64,000 bases of DNA from an uncultured Collinsella sp. (GTDB lineage Bacteria > Actinomycetota > Coriobacteriia > Coriobacteriales > Coriobacteriaceae). The position numbers were made by a program, and so were the translations under genes. Shown here piece by piece: positions 7,323 to 15,135 of the stretch (position 1 is the first letter of the stretch; every line of letters starts with the position of its first letter). Location of the stretch: NCBI GenBank assembly GCA_902470815.1, contig CABRHS010000009.1, positions 1-64,000 of the forward strand, in the 5' to 3' direction. The notes below the pieces were generated by a model. It was given only the letters and a program-made list of their open reading frames with translations. It had not been told where the DNA came from and ran no database searches.

Positions 7323-8544
7323 TTCCATCTCCTATCGATCCGACCTTGACCAGCTCTCCTTTACCGGCGAGCAGAAGGCGCGCATGACGGCGCGACTCAT
7401 CGAAGCGGCAAACGCAGTCCCCATTGGGATCCCCACCACGCACGAGACCGCGCCGAGCACCTCAGCCGAGGACACCGGCGAAGCCGCTCCCGCCGAGATC
7501 CTGGAACTCCCCGTCGACCGAGCCGATCAGCCCTCCCGCATCGCGACGGGTCGCCGGCAGGCCCACCCCTTTGCTCGCTGCTCCAAAGTACGCCGCATCG
7601 CCGCGGCACTCGGCATCGCCGCCCTGCTCACGGTTGGCGGCGGCACCGCGTACGCCACGGGGACGCTCGCCCGTGCGGCGGACTCCCTCGCCGCGGTCTT
7701 CGGCGCGGGCCCCGCGCAGACCGAGCTCATCGACCGCATCGGCCGACCAATCGGCGCGAGCTGCACGAGCAACGGCATCACCATCACGGCCGACGCAATC
7801 ATCGGCATGCGCCACGCCTACGCGGTGGTCTACACCATCGAGAAGGACGACGGGACGGCGTTCGATGAGATCACGATGAACGAGAACGGGCACTACAACC
7901 TCTTCCTCGAGGGAGGCGGCAACATCAACGCGCTGACCGCTCTGCGCCTTGGCGTGCAAGGCGGCCACGGCGGCGCCTACACTTTCGACGCAGACCCCTC
8001 GGACAACGCCATCCAGCTCATGGAGATGATGAGCCTCACCGGCACCGACGCCTCGCTCTCGGGCGAGACGCTGCACTTCGACGCCAGCAAGCTCCTCTAC
8101 ATGCCCACGAGCGCAGACGGACAGAGGGACCTACCGGTTGAGACCATCGCCACCGGTGACTGGAACATGTCGTTCAAGATCGACTACGACGACCTGTCTG
8201 TCGACCTGCCCGCGGGACAGAGCTTCACCGTGAACGGCCACAACGCTGTCGTGGATGAGCTCGCAATATCCCCACTCGGCGCGACCATCACCTACACGGT
8301 CGACGCCGTGAACGGGCCTTCCGAGCCCACCGGCCTCGAGACCAATTCCGAGAGCCGTGCCGGCTACGGCAACTTCAGCGTGACCTTCACCGACGGCACC
8401 ACCGAGGAAATCGGCAGCGGCTACGGGTCCTGGCGGGAGGGCGGCAAAACCGTCGTGCAGAAGACCCGCCTTTTCGACCAGATCCGCGATGTCGATGACA
8501 TAGCCAGCATCACCGTCGGCGATCTGACGGTCCCCATCCAGTAG
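7306..8544 (+). CDS. Putative anti-sigma factor, DUF4179-type
   Basis: A 412-aa protein. A cytoplasmic N-terminus (residues 1-96) should bind the sigma factor. A single membrane segment at about 97-117 (RIAAALGIAALLTVGGG) follows, then a large extracytoplasmic domain resembling DUF4179 and related ECF-adjacent proteins, with SNGITITADAIIGMRHAYAV and later LPAGQSFTVNGHNAVVD. The overlap with the sigma gene indicates coupled translation. The signal it senses is unknown. The family call is moderately certain; the anti-sigma role is inferred from position and topology. Confidence 0.8.
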   Translation: MSSTFDSISYRSDLDQLSFTGEQKARMTARLIEAANAVPIGIPTTHETAPSTSAEDTGEAAPAEILELPVDRADQPSRIATGRRQAHPFARCSKVRRIAAALGIAALLTVGGGTAYATGTLARAADSLAAVFGAGPAQTELIDRIGRPIGASCTSNGITITADAIIGMRHAYAVVYTIEKDDGTAFDEITMNENGHYNLFLEGGGNINALTALRLGVQGGHGGAYTFDADPSDNAIQLMEMMSLTGTDASLSGETLHFDASKLLYMPTSADGQRDLPVETIATGDWNMSFKIDYDDLSVDLPAGQSFTVNGHNAVVDELAISPLGATITYTVDAVNGPSEPTGLETNSESRAGYGNFSVTFTDGTTEEIGSGYGSWREGGKTVVQKTRLFDQIRDVDDIASITVGDLTVPIQ

Positions 8545-8586
8545 AGACGGCACCCTTTGACCGGGAAAGCCTAACAGCATGAAGAC

Positions 8587-8613
8587 GGCGGGAACCCATT
8601 TTGGGCGCCCGCC
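8587..8613 (+). terminator. Hairpin after the anti-sigma gene
   Basis: GGCGGG (8587-8592) pairs with CCCGCC (8608-8613), with an inner CCC/GGG pair. It lies about 45 nt after the stop codon of the anti-sigma gene. The tail ATTTCCC is only weakly T-rich, so termination is plausible but not strong. Confidence 0.45.
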
Positions 8614-8716
8614 ATTTCCCATTCCGAACCACGCAGGACTTTTCATCGAAACACCCGGACTTCGACATCACCTTTGCCCGCGTAGCCAGCCTCTACGTCT
8701 AGGTCAGCTTGGCTTC

Positions 8717-8847
8717 TTGAGCTTTTTCGTATTCAAATCGGATAATGGCGAGTAGCCCCAACATCAGATGCACCTTCACCTGCGCTTTTGCCGCACGGGA
8801 AACCCGCTTTACTTCGCGAGTTCAAAAATGAATACGAAAAAGCTCAA
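8717..8847 (-). repeat. IR-bounded element, copy 2
   Basis: TTGAGCTTTTTCGTATTCA (8717-8735) is repeated perfectly inverted at 8829-8847, enclosing 93 nt. The interior holds the core CAAAAGCGCAGGT (minus strand, 8778-8790) shared with the copy at 36519-36659; the copy near position 77 shares its first 12 bases. In minus-strand orientation the core starts 74 nt before the end of the element, as in the first copy. No protein is encoded. It could be a non-autonomous mobile element or a structured RNA. Confidence 0.65.
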
Positions 8848-9005
8848 CTAAAGGCAATGCACAAGAGATTTGGCAGCTCGAACCATCTTAGGGCGGTAAG
8901 GTGAACTTGGAGCAGGGCAAACCTTTGGATGACCGGGGGCTTCGCGAATTGCGGTAAATGATCCAGCCATGCGCCCATTTCAACCCAGCCACATCATCTT
9001 CCCCT

Positions 9006-9037
9006 GGCAATGCCCGCGCACAAGCGCGGGCATTGCC
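9006..9037. terminator. Perfect 14-bp hairpin
   Basis: GGCAATGCCCGCGC (9006-9019) and GCGCGGGCATTGCC (9024-9037) form a perfect stem over ACAA. There is no long T run on either side. It could insulate the PadR promoter, which starts about 35 nt later. Confidence 0.4.
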
Positions 9038-9073
9038 TTCCGCAACAAACGCGCTCGGTTCAATCATAGGTAG

Positions 9074-9104
9074 TTGACGCCTTATACTATGCGCCGTATA
9101 GTAT
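9074..9104 (+). promoter_or_regulatory. PadR promoter with overlapping palindromic operator
   Basis: TTGACG (9074-9079) and TATAGT (9097-9102) are 17 nt apart. The perfect dyad ATACTAT (9084-9090) / ATAGTAT (9098-9104), with a 7-nt spacer, covers the spacer and the -10 box. PadR proteins typically bind ATAC/GTAT-type dyads and repress their own operons, so autoregulation is the natural reading. Confidence 0.75.
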
Positions 9105-9122
9105 CTGTCGAAGGGAGGCATC

Positions 9123-9437
9123 ATGGATGCTCAGATGAAACGCGGCTTCCTCGAGATATGCGTGCTCGCGTCGCTCCAGGGACGGGACTCCTACGGCTAT
9201 CAGATCGTGAAGGACGTGCCCGACATCCTGGGCCTCACCGAGTCGACGCTCTACCCGCTACTCAAGCGCCTCGAGAAGGCCGAGTGCCTGACCGCCTACT
9301 CCGTGGAGCACAGCGGACGACTGCGAAAGTACTACCGACTCACGCCGACCGGCGAGGAGCGCATCGCCGAATTCCTATCCGAGCAGGCGGACATCATGTC
9401 GATCTATGACTTTGCAAAGCGAGGTGCACAACGATGA
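9123..9437 (+). CDS. PadR family transcriptional regulator
   Basis: A 104-aa winged-helix regulator of the short PadR (s1) type. It shows GFLEICVLASLQGRDSYGYQ, the ESTLYPLLKRLEKAECL recognition region and YYRLTPTGEERI, the family hallmark. The start follows GGGAGGCATC. It is the first gene of an operon with a DUF1700 and a DUF4097 gene, each overlapping the next, and a dyad in its promoter suggests self-repression. In Firmicutes and Actinobacteria this trio often accompanies membrane-stress responses. Confidence 0.93.
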   Translation: MDAQMKRGFLEICVLASLQGRDSYGYQIVKDVPDILGLTESTLYPLLKRLEKAECLTAYSVEHSGRLRKYYRLTPTGEERIAEFLSEQADIMSIYDFAKRGAQR

Positions 9438-10147
9438 CCAAGCAGGAATTCCTATCCGAACTCGAACGGTCGCTGGGCAAGCTGCCGCACGCCGAAGTCG
9501 AGCAGGCGCTCGCGTTCTACGACGAGGCCATCAGCGACCGCATGGAAGACGGCCTTTCCGAGGCCGAAGCGGTGGCCGACCTGGGTCCGATCGACGAGAT
9601 CGCGGCGCAGATCGCCGCGGAGACCCCGCCCATCCCTCGCGCCATCGCCCGCGCGAACACCGGCAGCCGCACCCTCAACATCGTGCTGCTCGCCGTGTTC
9701 TCTCCCATCTGGATACCCATCGTGCTCGCGCTCGCGGCGGCCGCGCTCGCCGTGTACGTCGCGATCTGGGCGGTCATCGCCGCGTTGTGGGCCGTCGACG
9801 CGGTCCTCGTGCTCATGCCCTTCGCGGGAATCGCCGCGCTCATCTCGACCCTGGGCGGCGGGATGCCGCTGCCCGGCGTGTTCGTATTCGGGCTCTCGCT
9901 CGTGTCGAGTGGCTTCGGACTCGTCGCCTCCTTCGCCGTGTTCTGGGCCAGCAAACTGCTCTTCCGGGCAACGCGTTCCTTCGCGCGCTGGATCGCGAGC
10001 CTGTTCGTGCGCGTGTCCGGTAAAGACGATGGCGGCGAGGCGCCCAATCGGGTGAAGACCGACGGCACCCCGAACACGCCTGACCATGCCGAGAACACTC
10101 CCTCCAACCACGCCACCCTCCAGGAAGGAGGCACCCGCAATGCGTAA
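9434..10147 (+). CDS. DUF1700 family membrane protein
   Basis: A 237-aa protein. The N-terminal cytoplasmic part (FLSELERSLGKLPHAEVEQA, FYDEAISDRMEDGLSE, VADLG) is the DUF1700 (HAAS-like) signature. Four to five hydrophobic segments between about residues 75 and 185 form the membrane part, followed by a hydrophilic tail. It overlaps the PadR gene as ATGA and the next gene by 8 nt, so it is translationally coupled to both. Proteins of this kind act as membrane sensors or partners of PadR-type regulators; the biochemical role is not established. Confidence 0.88.
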   Translation: MTKQEFLSELERSLGKLPHAEVEQALAFYDEAISDRMEDGLSEAEAVADLGPIDEIAAQIAAETPPIPRAIARANTGSRTLNIVLLAVFSPIWIPIVLALAAAALAVYVAIWAVIAALWAVDAVLVLMPFAGIAALISTLGGGMPLPGVFVFGLSLVSSGFGLVASFAVFWASKLLFRATRSFARWIASLFVRVSGKDDGGEAPNRVKTDGTPNTPDHAENTPSNHATLQEGGTRNA

Positions 10148-11099
10148 GGCTCCCAAAATCATGCTCATCACCGCCGCGGCGCTCATCGGGATCGGCACCG
10201 TGCTCTCGTGCGGCGCGTGGGCGGTAGCCGGATTCGATACGGCCCGTTTGTCCACCGTGAACTACGACTGGCATCAAACGGTGAGCGCGCTCGAGGACGA
10301 AGCAACCTCGCCGCACAAAAGCATCGTCATCACGTCCGAATTCGAGAACGTCCTCCTCGAACCCGCCGACGGCGATGCCATAGAGCTCGAGTACTGGACG
10401 GGAAACTGCCAGAGCGTCTCCGTCGAGGACACAGACGGCGTGCTCAAAATCGACGTCGACTCGCAGCCCATGGAGGGCGTTATGATCGACCTCTCCCCTG
10501 CTGAGGCCGGCGGCGTCGACGACACTACGACCGTGGTGCGCGTGCCAGCCTCGTTCACCGGTGAGATCGAGGTGCACTCCGATTCGGGCGATGTCGTTGC
10601 GACTAACGTGCACGGGCTCGCCGGGCTGCGAGCTTCCAACAGCAACGGAGACGTCGTGGCGAAGAGCGTCTCCACCGCCAAGCTCGACGCGATCAACGAG
10701 AACGGTGATACCTTGCTCTCCGGCGTCGAGGCCGACGCAATCCTCGCGACCAACTTCAACGGCGACATCTCGCTTGGAGGCGCCACGGCACGCAAGGCCC
10801 AGGTCGTAAACGAAAACGGCGACATCATGCTGGTGGACATGGCGCTGCAGGATGACCTGCTGTGCGAATCCGTGAACGGGGACATCTCGGCGCAGAGGCT
10901 CGATATCGTCGCGAGTCGGATCGAGAGCGTGAACGGGGACATCTACCTGTCATATCTGGGGGCAGAGGACTCCTACCACATCGATGCCCACACCAGCCAG
11001 GGCGACATCGATGCCCCGCGCGGTGCCGACGACGCAGCGCGCACCATAGGCGTCGACAGCAACCTGGGCGACATACAGATCAACTTCACCTCGAAATAG
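10140..11099 (+). CDS. DUF4097 beta-strand repeat protein
   Basis: A 319-aa protein anchored by one N-terminal membrane segment (residues 8-30, with a cysteine near its end). The exported body is a beta-helix-like domain of the DUF4097 (LiaG-like, putative adhesin) family. The motif NGD-[VI] recurs about every 18-24 residues (SNGDVVAKS, ENGDTLLSG, FNGDISLGG, ENGDIMLVD, VNGDISAQR, VNGDIYLSY, QGDIDAP, LGDIQINF). The start at 10140 is preceded by AGGAAGGAGG. It ends the PadR operon. Related proteins sit in LiaFSR-like loci and are thought to act at the membrane surface, but no reaction is known. Confidence 0.88.
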   Translation: MRKAPKIMLITAAALIGIGTVLSCGAWAVAGFDTARLSTVNYDWHQTVSALEDEATSPHKSIVITSEFENVLLEPADGDAIELEYWTGNCQSVSVEDTDGVLKIDVDSQPMEGVMIDLSPAEAGGVDDTTTVVRVPASFTGEIEVHSDSGDVVATNVHGLAGLRASNSNGDVVAKSVSTAKLDAINENGDTLLSGVEADAILATNFNGDISLGGATARKAQVVNENGDIMLVDMALQDDLLCESVNGDISAQRLDIVASRIESVNGDIYLSYLGAEDSYHIDAHTSQGDIDAPRGADDAARTIGVDSNLGDIQINFTSK

Positions 11100-11112
11100 G
11101 GGGGGCGTCTGT

Positions 11113-11141
11113 GCCTCATTTGGGACTGCCCCCAATGAGGC
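11113..11141. repeat. REP-like palindrome, degenerate copy
   Basis: GCCTCATTTGGG and CCCAATGAGGC pair with one bulge around ACTGCC. It resembles the palindromes at 14881-14917 and 19185-19221 (CCTCAATTTAGGGA type), with the inner GGGAC motif kept. It lies right after the DUF4097 gene and may double as its terminator. Confidence 0.45.
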
Positions 11142-11226
11142 GGCATGGGAGAAGCGCACTGAGCGAGGCTGCCTGGGGACGCACCGAGCGAGGCGACTTG
11201 TCCCCGAACGCCGTCGATGAACCCAA

Positions 11227-11290
11227 GTCCGCATCACGAGCGTCAACTTTTCGCGATTATGAGCGCGTTTTTGACGCTCGTGAGGCGGAC
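11227..11290. repeat. Long 20-bp intergenic hairpin
   Basis: GTCCGCATCACGAGCGTCAA (11227-11246) pairs with 11271-11290 with a single mismatch, leaving a 24-nt loop. It lies in the 299-nt gap between the DUF4097 gene and the ABC exporter. No T run follows. The rest of this gap shows no gene; only the degenerate REP palindrome and a pyrimidine/adenine-rich stretch before the exporter start are visible. Confidence 0.6.
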
Positions 11291-11398
11291 CGAAAGTCGC
11301 ACCGGCCCCAAACATCCAACTAAACCCATCCCTCTCCAAAACCCAATACTCGACTACCCGATACAACCCAATCCAAACGCGTCCCATTGGAGGCACCC

Positions 11399-12211
11399 AT
11401 GTCGCACGCGGCACTGCGCCTTGCTGGCATCACTAAACGCTACCGTTCGAACACCGTTTTGGGCCCCATCGACCTCTCGCTCGAAGAAGGGCGCATTTAT
11501 GGCCTCATCGGCGAGAACGGCGCGGGGAAATCGACGCTCATTCGCATCGTCATGGGCTTGAGCAAGCCGACGAGCGGCACCGTGGAGCTCATAGGACAAC
11601 GGGGGTCAGCCGGCCTGCGGAACGCGCGGTCGAACATCGGCTACGTCCCGGATTCGAGCGCGAGCTATCCGCTGCTCAGCGCTGCCGACAACCTCAAGGC
11701 GCGCTGTCTCGAATGGGGGCTGGACCAGCGACAGATTCCGCGCATCCTCGATATGATCGGGCTTGCGGATGCAGGTAACAAGCGTGCCCGCAGCTTCTCC
11801 CTGGGCATGCGCAAACGCCTCGACTTAGGCATCGCCCTTTTAGGGCAGCCGCGCATGCTCGTGCTCGACGAGCCGACCAACGGGCTCGATCCGCTCGGCA
11901 CCATCGAGATCCGCGAACTCATCAAGCGACTCAACGTCGAGCGCGGTACCACGGTGCTTATATCGAGCCACAACCTCGCCGAGCTTCATCAGACGGCGAC
12001 CGATTACGTCATCCTAAGCGGTGGCAAGCTCATGGCAGAGCTGACCGCAGGCGATGTCGATCGGTTGAGCGGCGGCAATCTGGAGAAGCTCTATGCGCGC
12101 ATCATGATGGACCATCAAAACGGGCCGAGCCGCGGCGAGGCGTCCCCGCGGCATCTCAGACGGCCTTCGAAACCCATCTCGGCATCGGGAGATGATCGCG
12201 ATGTCCGATAA
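11399..12211 (+). CDS. ABC transporter ATP-binding protein
   Basis: A 270-aa ATPase of the CcmA/EcsA-type exporters. Walker A is GENGAGKST (residues 38-46), the signature FSLGMRKRL takes the LSGGQ place, and Walker B plus D-loop is MLVLDEPTNGLD, followed by the switch histidine in ISSHN. The start at 11399 is preceded by GGAGGCACC. It overlaps the first permease gene by 20 nt. The gene order ATPase, permease, permease is that of antibiotic-peptide or lantibiotic self-protection exporters and of ABC-2 systems; the substrate is unknown. Confidence 0.9.
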   Translation: MSHAALRLAGITKRYRSNTVLGPIDLSLEEGRIYGLIGENGAGKSTLIRIVMGLSKPTSGTVELIGQRGSAGLRNARSNIGYVPDSSASYPLLSAADNLKARCLEWGLDQRQIPRILDMIGLADAGNKRARSFSLGMRKRLDLGIALLGQPRMLVLDEPTNGLDPLGTIEIRELIKRLNVERGTTVLISSHNLAELHQTATDYVILSGGKLMAELTAGDVDRLSGGNLEKLYARIMMDHQNGPSRGEASPRHLRRPSKPISASGDDRDVR

Positions 12212-13094
12212 CGCCCCATGTACGCATCGCCGCAAGCGGCGTTTGGGATGTCAGACGAAGAAGTGCTCGGACGCCCCAGCGGCGGTTAAGCGATTTCTTA
12301 CCAGCGGACTCTTCCTCACCTGCCGCATCGATCGGCTGATCCCTCTTGCCGCTCTCGCCCTGGTCACCTGCATCGCAACCATCTTGAGCCCGGAAAACGG
12401 GCCGCTCTTCATGGTGGCGGGCGACCCGAATGCAACCGTTGGGGGCACGATCGGCTTCGTCGGCGATGCCATCGTTCCTGGTCGCGTGGCAGAATCCGTC
12501 CTTCGCGCGTCGCTCGTCTACACGATCGTGTGGATCCCAGCCGCGACAATCGCGGGCGTCACCGCCGTTGGAATCGGCACGGCCGAAACAACAGCCCAAC
12601 TCTCCCAGGCTAAAGGCGTGCCAGGAGGTGCGGTTGGCCTTGCACGGGTGATACCGCAGACGATTGCGCTCTCGCTTGCATATTTCCTTTCGTGCACAGG
12701 GGCTTTTATACTCAAAACCTTGACGTACGGGCCGCCGCTCACCGAAGCAGCATGGGGCACCGCGCTCGCAATTACACTGACGAACTGCCTGCTCCTATGT
12801 GCAATCCACACGATGTCCGCCCTCATTGCGGCTGTCTGCAGAATGCCCCTTCTCACACTCTTCCTGTCCCTGCTGCTCAGCATCGGCCCGCTGCCTGCAT
12901 ACCCGAGGGCGTACATCGCGGGAAGCACGCCGATGGCCGCTTGGATGAACCCCACTGTCTGGCTCATGCACACGTGCTCGCTCAATGCACCGGGCGCGCT
13001 GCCCGTGATGAGTGCGGCTGTAGGCGCGGGCATATGTGTCATCGCCTCGGTACTTACGTATGCGATTTGCAATTGTCAGGAGGCATGTCGATGA
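12192..13094 (+). CDS. ABC-2-like permease subunit 1
   Basis: A 300-aa integral membrane protein with six hydrophobic segments (about residues 48-66, 105-130, 155-175, 190-212, 222-240, 270-292). No close family is recognisable, but its size, topology and position behind an ABC ATPase fit the membrane subunit of an ABC-2 or lantibiotic-type exporter. The start could be the ATG at 12192 or the one at 12201; CGGGAG lies just upstream of both. It is coupled to the next gene by an ATGA overlap. Confidence 0.75.
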   Translation: MIAMSDNAPCTHRRKRRLGCQTKKCSDAPAAVKRFLTSGLFLTCRIDRLIPLAALALVTCIATILSPENGPLFMVAGDPNATVGGTIGFVGDAIVPGRVAESVLRASLVYTIVWIPAATIAGVTAVGIGTAETTAQLSQAKGVPGGAVGLARVIPQTIALSLAYFLSCTGAFILKTLTYGPPLTEAAWGTALAITLTNCLLLCAIHTMSALIAAVCRMPLLTLFLSLLLSIGPLPAYPRAYIAGSTPMAAWMNPTVWLMHTCSLNAPGALPVMSAAVGAGICVIASVLTYAICNCQEACR

Positions 13095-13981
13095 ATTTCG
13101 AGAAGCAATGCCCGTCCGCACAGGATGTCGCGCACCTCAATCGTGGCGCCTCTCCCGATCGCAACGCGCCCGCCAAAGCCGCCGGCGCGCGGCGCGCCCC
13201 TGCCCAGAGCCTCCGCGTTACGGCGGCGTCGCTCCTTGTGGGCGTGCGAGCTCATCTTGGGCTTCTGGCATTTGCCGGAACTGCGATTGCAAGCCTCGTC
13301 TTTCTGTTCGCCGGTGACGGCTCGTGGATGTTCGCCCTCACCGAGGATTCGGGTATCGGTTTTGCACCCGACCCTGCTTATTGGGCTGCAAACGCCGGGA
13401 CATCCGCCGTCGAAGCGATCGTGTGCTCGGCACTTGCCGCGACGGTGTTCCTGCCGTTCACCACGCTGGCTGTATGCGGGCGCCTTTGCGGGGCCCTCTA
13501 TGCAACGGACGCCCGAGCGGTCTCGCGGGCGCGCGGAACATCACCTTGGCGACTGGCAGGTGGCGACCTTCTCGCCGCATCACTTCCCGTACAGGCCCTC
13601 TACGCCGCCAGCGTCGTCGCGATTGCAATCGTGCTGTGTCTGTGGGCGGGACAAGCGAACCTCCTCGGAGCAGTCCTCATTTCGCTCGCGCCCCGACTTG
13701 CACTCGCCTTGGCCGTCAACGAATCATTCATCGCCTGCGCGCTCGCGCTGTACCGCCTCATCCCCAACCGCGCTGCGGCGTTCGGAATCATGGCGGTCGG
13801 CTTCATCGCCGCCTGCGTGGCGCAGCTCTCGTTTCCAGCGATCATATTGCCGATTCACGCAGGATTATGGATACATGCAAGCAGCACGACCGCGCTGCAC
13901 ACGCCCGCGCTGCTGGCGCTCGCCTTTTCGGGAATCACCGGCCTCGTCGCAGTTGCCCTCTATTCGCACATGCAGCGGTAG
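13091..13981 (+). CDS. ABC-2-like permease subunit 2
   Basis: A 296-aa protein. A basic cytoplasmic N-terminus is followed by six hydrophobic segments with the same order as in the preceding permease: a TM near 50-72, an external loop with DPAYWAANAGTS, then TMs at 105-125, 160-185, 190-215, 220-245 and 265-288. The similarity in layout (including the WAAN/DPN-containing first loop) suggests the two permeases are ancient paralogues forming a heterodimer. The start at 13091 has AGGAGG 7 nt upstream. A terminator follows at 14019. Confidence 0.75.
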   Translation: MNFEKQCPSAQDVAHLNRGASPDRNAPAKAAGARRAPAQSLRVTAASLLVGVRAHLGLLAFAGTAIASLVFLFAGDGSWMFALTEDSGIGFAPDPAYWAANAGTSAVEAIVCSALAATVFLPFTTLAVCGRLCGALYATDARAVSRARGTSPWRLAGGDLLAASLPVQALYAASVVAIAIVLCLWAGQANLLGAVLISLAPRLALALAVNESFIACALALYRLIPNRAAAFGIMAVGFIAACVAQLSFPAIILPIHAGLWIHASSTTALHTPALLALAFSGITGLVAVALYSHMQR

Positions 13982-14018
13982 TATCAGTAACCCGCCAAAA
14001 TACCCATGTAAGTTGAGT

Positions 14019-14046
14019 GCTCGCTATGCAGCGGGCTGTGTTTTTT
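14019..14046 (+). terminator. Intrinsic terminator of the ABC exporter operon
   Basis: GCTCGCT and AGCGGGC (14019-14036) form a stem, followed by TGTG and six T residues (14041-14046). It overlaps the last codons of the convergent DUF2442-HTH gene. Confidence 0.7.
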
Positions 14047-14470
14047 CGGGGTCACCGTACTCGCGATACATGGCATCTCGCGTCACGACCCATTGCTTAC
14101 CGAATTTACGGGCATCGACACCGGGTGCGATTTTGCCGTATGCAACCGCCTTGCGAAGAGCCGATTCGCTCAAGCCCCAAAGCTCGCTCGCATCCGAGAA
14201 GGACATCAGACCGTCGAAAGGAGTCTGAACTTCAATGCCGTGATCCCAAAGTTCATCGCATGAAAGGTCAAGTTCGTCATTCCAGACAACACCATAGCCG
14301 CCCACATCAACCTGGACGTCCTCAAATAGATGAGCATCTTTCAGCGCCTCAAACATGGGAAGGCGGTCCATCAGACTGCCGACGTTGTACTGCTTCGTAG
14401 AACCGTTCGCAAAGCGCACGCAAAGCCTCATGTCCGGTAACGGAAAAACTTCCTTCACCTTGTGAAACAT
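14024..14470 (-). CDS. DUF2442 protein with C-terminal helix-turn-helix
   Basis: A 148-aa two-domain protein. Residues 1-85 form a DUF2442 domain (VKEVFPLPDMRLCVRFANG, then FEDVQVDVGGYGVVWN). Residues 90-140 form a small helix-turn-helix (FSDASELWGLSESALRKAV, then GKQWVVTRDAM) like those of excisionases and DUF2442-linked regulators. The start has GTAGGAGG upstream. It is the second gene behind a DUF4160 gene, 9 nt apart, and a 32-nt palindrome lies in the shared promoter. DUF4160/DUF2442 pairs are common and resemble type II toxin-antitoxin operons. The HTH makes this protein the likely autorepressor; that role is inference. Confidence 0.8.
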   Translation of the reverse strand: MFHKVKEVFPLPDMRLCVRFANGSTKQYNVGSLMDRLPMFEALKDAHLFEDVQVDVGGYGVVWNDELDLSCDELWDHGIEVQTPFDGLMSFSDASELWGLSESALRKAVAYGKIAPGVDARKFGKQWVVTRDAMYREYGDPEKTQPAA

Positions 14471-14479
14471 AGCAGCCTC

Positions 14480-14734
14480 CTACTCCAAAGAATCGATCTT
14501 ATTAAACTCCTGGGTTTCCCACATGCGCAAAAGCTCTTCCGCATGCAAAGACATCCATTCCCTCACGAGTGCCGCGGCGCGGGGCGGAAGATTGCCGTCG
14601 AGCATCTCGCCAGTCCGAATATCGAACGCAGCGGTATCGTCTCCGTAAATAGCATGAATATGCGGAGGGTTATGCTCGGCGCCGAGGAAATACATGCGGA
14701 TGACGATGCCGTAAAAGCGCGCAAGCACAGGCAT
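14480..14734 (-). CDS. DUF4160 family protein
   Basis: An 84-aa protein that covers the whole DUF4160 domain: GIVIRMYFLGAEHNPPHIHA (two parts), YGDDTAAFDIRTGEML, DGNLPPRAAALVREWM and HAEELLRMW. The conserved EHNPPHIHA with two His residues is the most striking motif and could bind metal or act in catalysis. The start follows AGGAGGTCAAAC. As the first gene of a two-gene operon with an HTH partner, it would be the effector if the pair is a toxin-antitoxin system. No activity is established for the family. Confidence 0.85.
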   Translation of the reverse strand: MPVLARFYGIVIRMYFLGAEHNPPHIHAIYGDDTAAFDIRTGEMLDGNLPPRAAALVREWMSLHAEELLRMWETQEFNKIDSLE

Positions 14735-14760
14735 GTTTGACCTCCTAAGGCTAGGTTAAT

Positions 14761-14792
14761 TGTAGTATATCACGGTATCGTGATATACTACA
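14761..14792 (-). promoter_or_regulatory. 32-nt palindromic operator of the DUF4160 operon
   Basis: TGTAGTATATCACG (14761-14774) and CGTGATATACTACA (14779-14792) are perfect inverted repeats around GTAT. On the minus strand the dyad contains TATACT, a -10 box, placed about 30 nt before the DUF4160 start. Binding here would block transcription, so it is a strong candidate for autorepression by the DUF2442-HTH protein. Confidence 0.75.
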
Positions 14793-14880
14793 GCACTCTC
14801 CCGTGCCAATAAAATCACAGCAAAAGATGACGTAAGCACAAAAATCATGCGGCCTTAACGCCTTGAAATGAGGCTAACCT

Positions 14881-14917
14881 CCACCTCAATTTAGGGACTG
14901 TCCCTAAATTGAGGTGG
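14881..14917. repeat. REP-like palindrome, perfect copy
   Basis: CCACCTCAATTTAGGGA (14881-14897) and its exact inverse (14901-14917) flank CTG. A second copy with one mismatch is at 19185-19221. The gap 14735-15135 otherwise shows only the operator at 14761-14792 and no gene. Confidence 0.7.
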
Positions 14918-15135
14918 TGATACCGACCGGGAACAGCGCCAGGACTTAGCGCGCGCACACGACCTCGGCGAAGGTGCGGCGACCCATCAGCGCGACGTCC
15001 ATGCGCCCGTAAAACCAGAGCGTCCCGACCAGCTGTTTGTTTAACCATGTGAGCCCCCTTCGGTATGAGATTTGATTGAAGAGCTGTAAAGTGCTCTCGA
15101 GACCGGCGCACCCCACCATCGATGAGAGGCAACCC

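Larger units (their letters stand above)
8545..9073. other. Gene-free stretch with repeat and hairpins
   Basis: No gene of normal quality. It contains the hairpin at 8587-8613, an IR-bounded element (8717-8847) and a 14-bp perfect hairpin at 9006-9037. A short frame without a start ends with the protein-like stretch KHPDFDITFARVASLYV and a TAG near 8702. This could be the last trace of a decayed gene. Confidence 0.5.

Noticed and set aside
8580..8756. A 58-codon frame downstream of the anti-sigma gene
   Set aside because: It runs through a hairpin and into an arm of the IR-bounded element, has unusual composition and no ribosome site.
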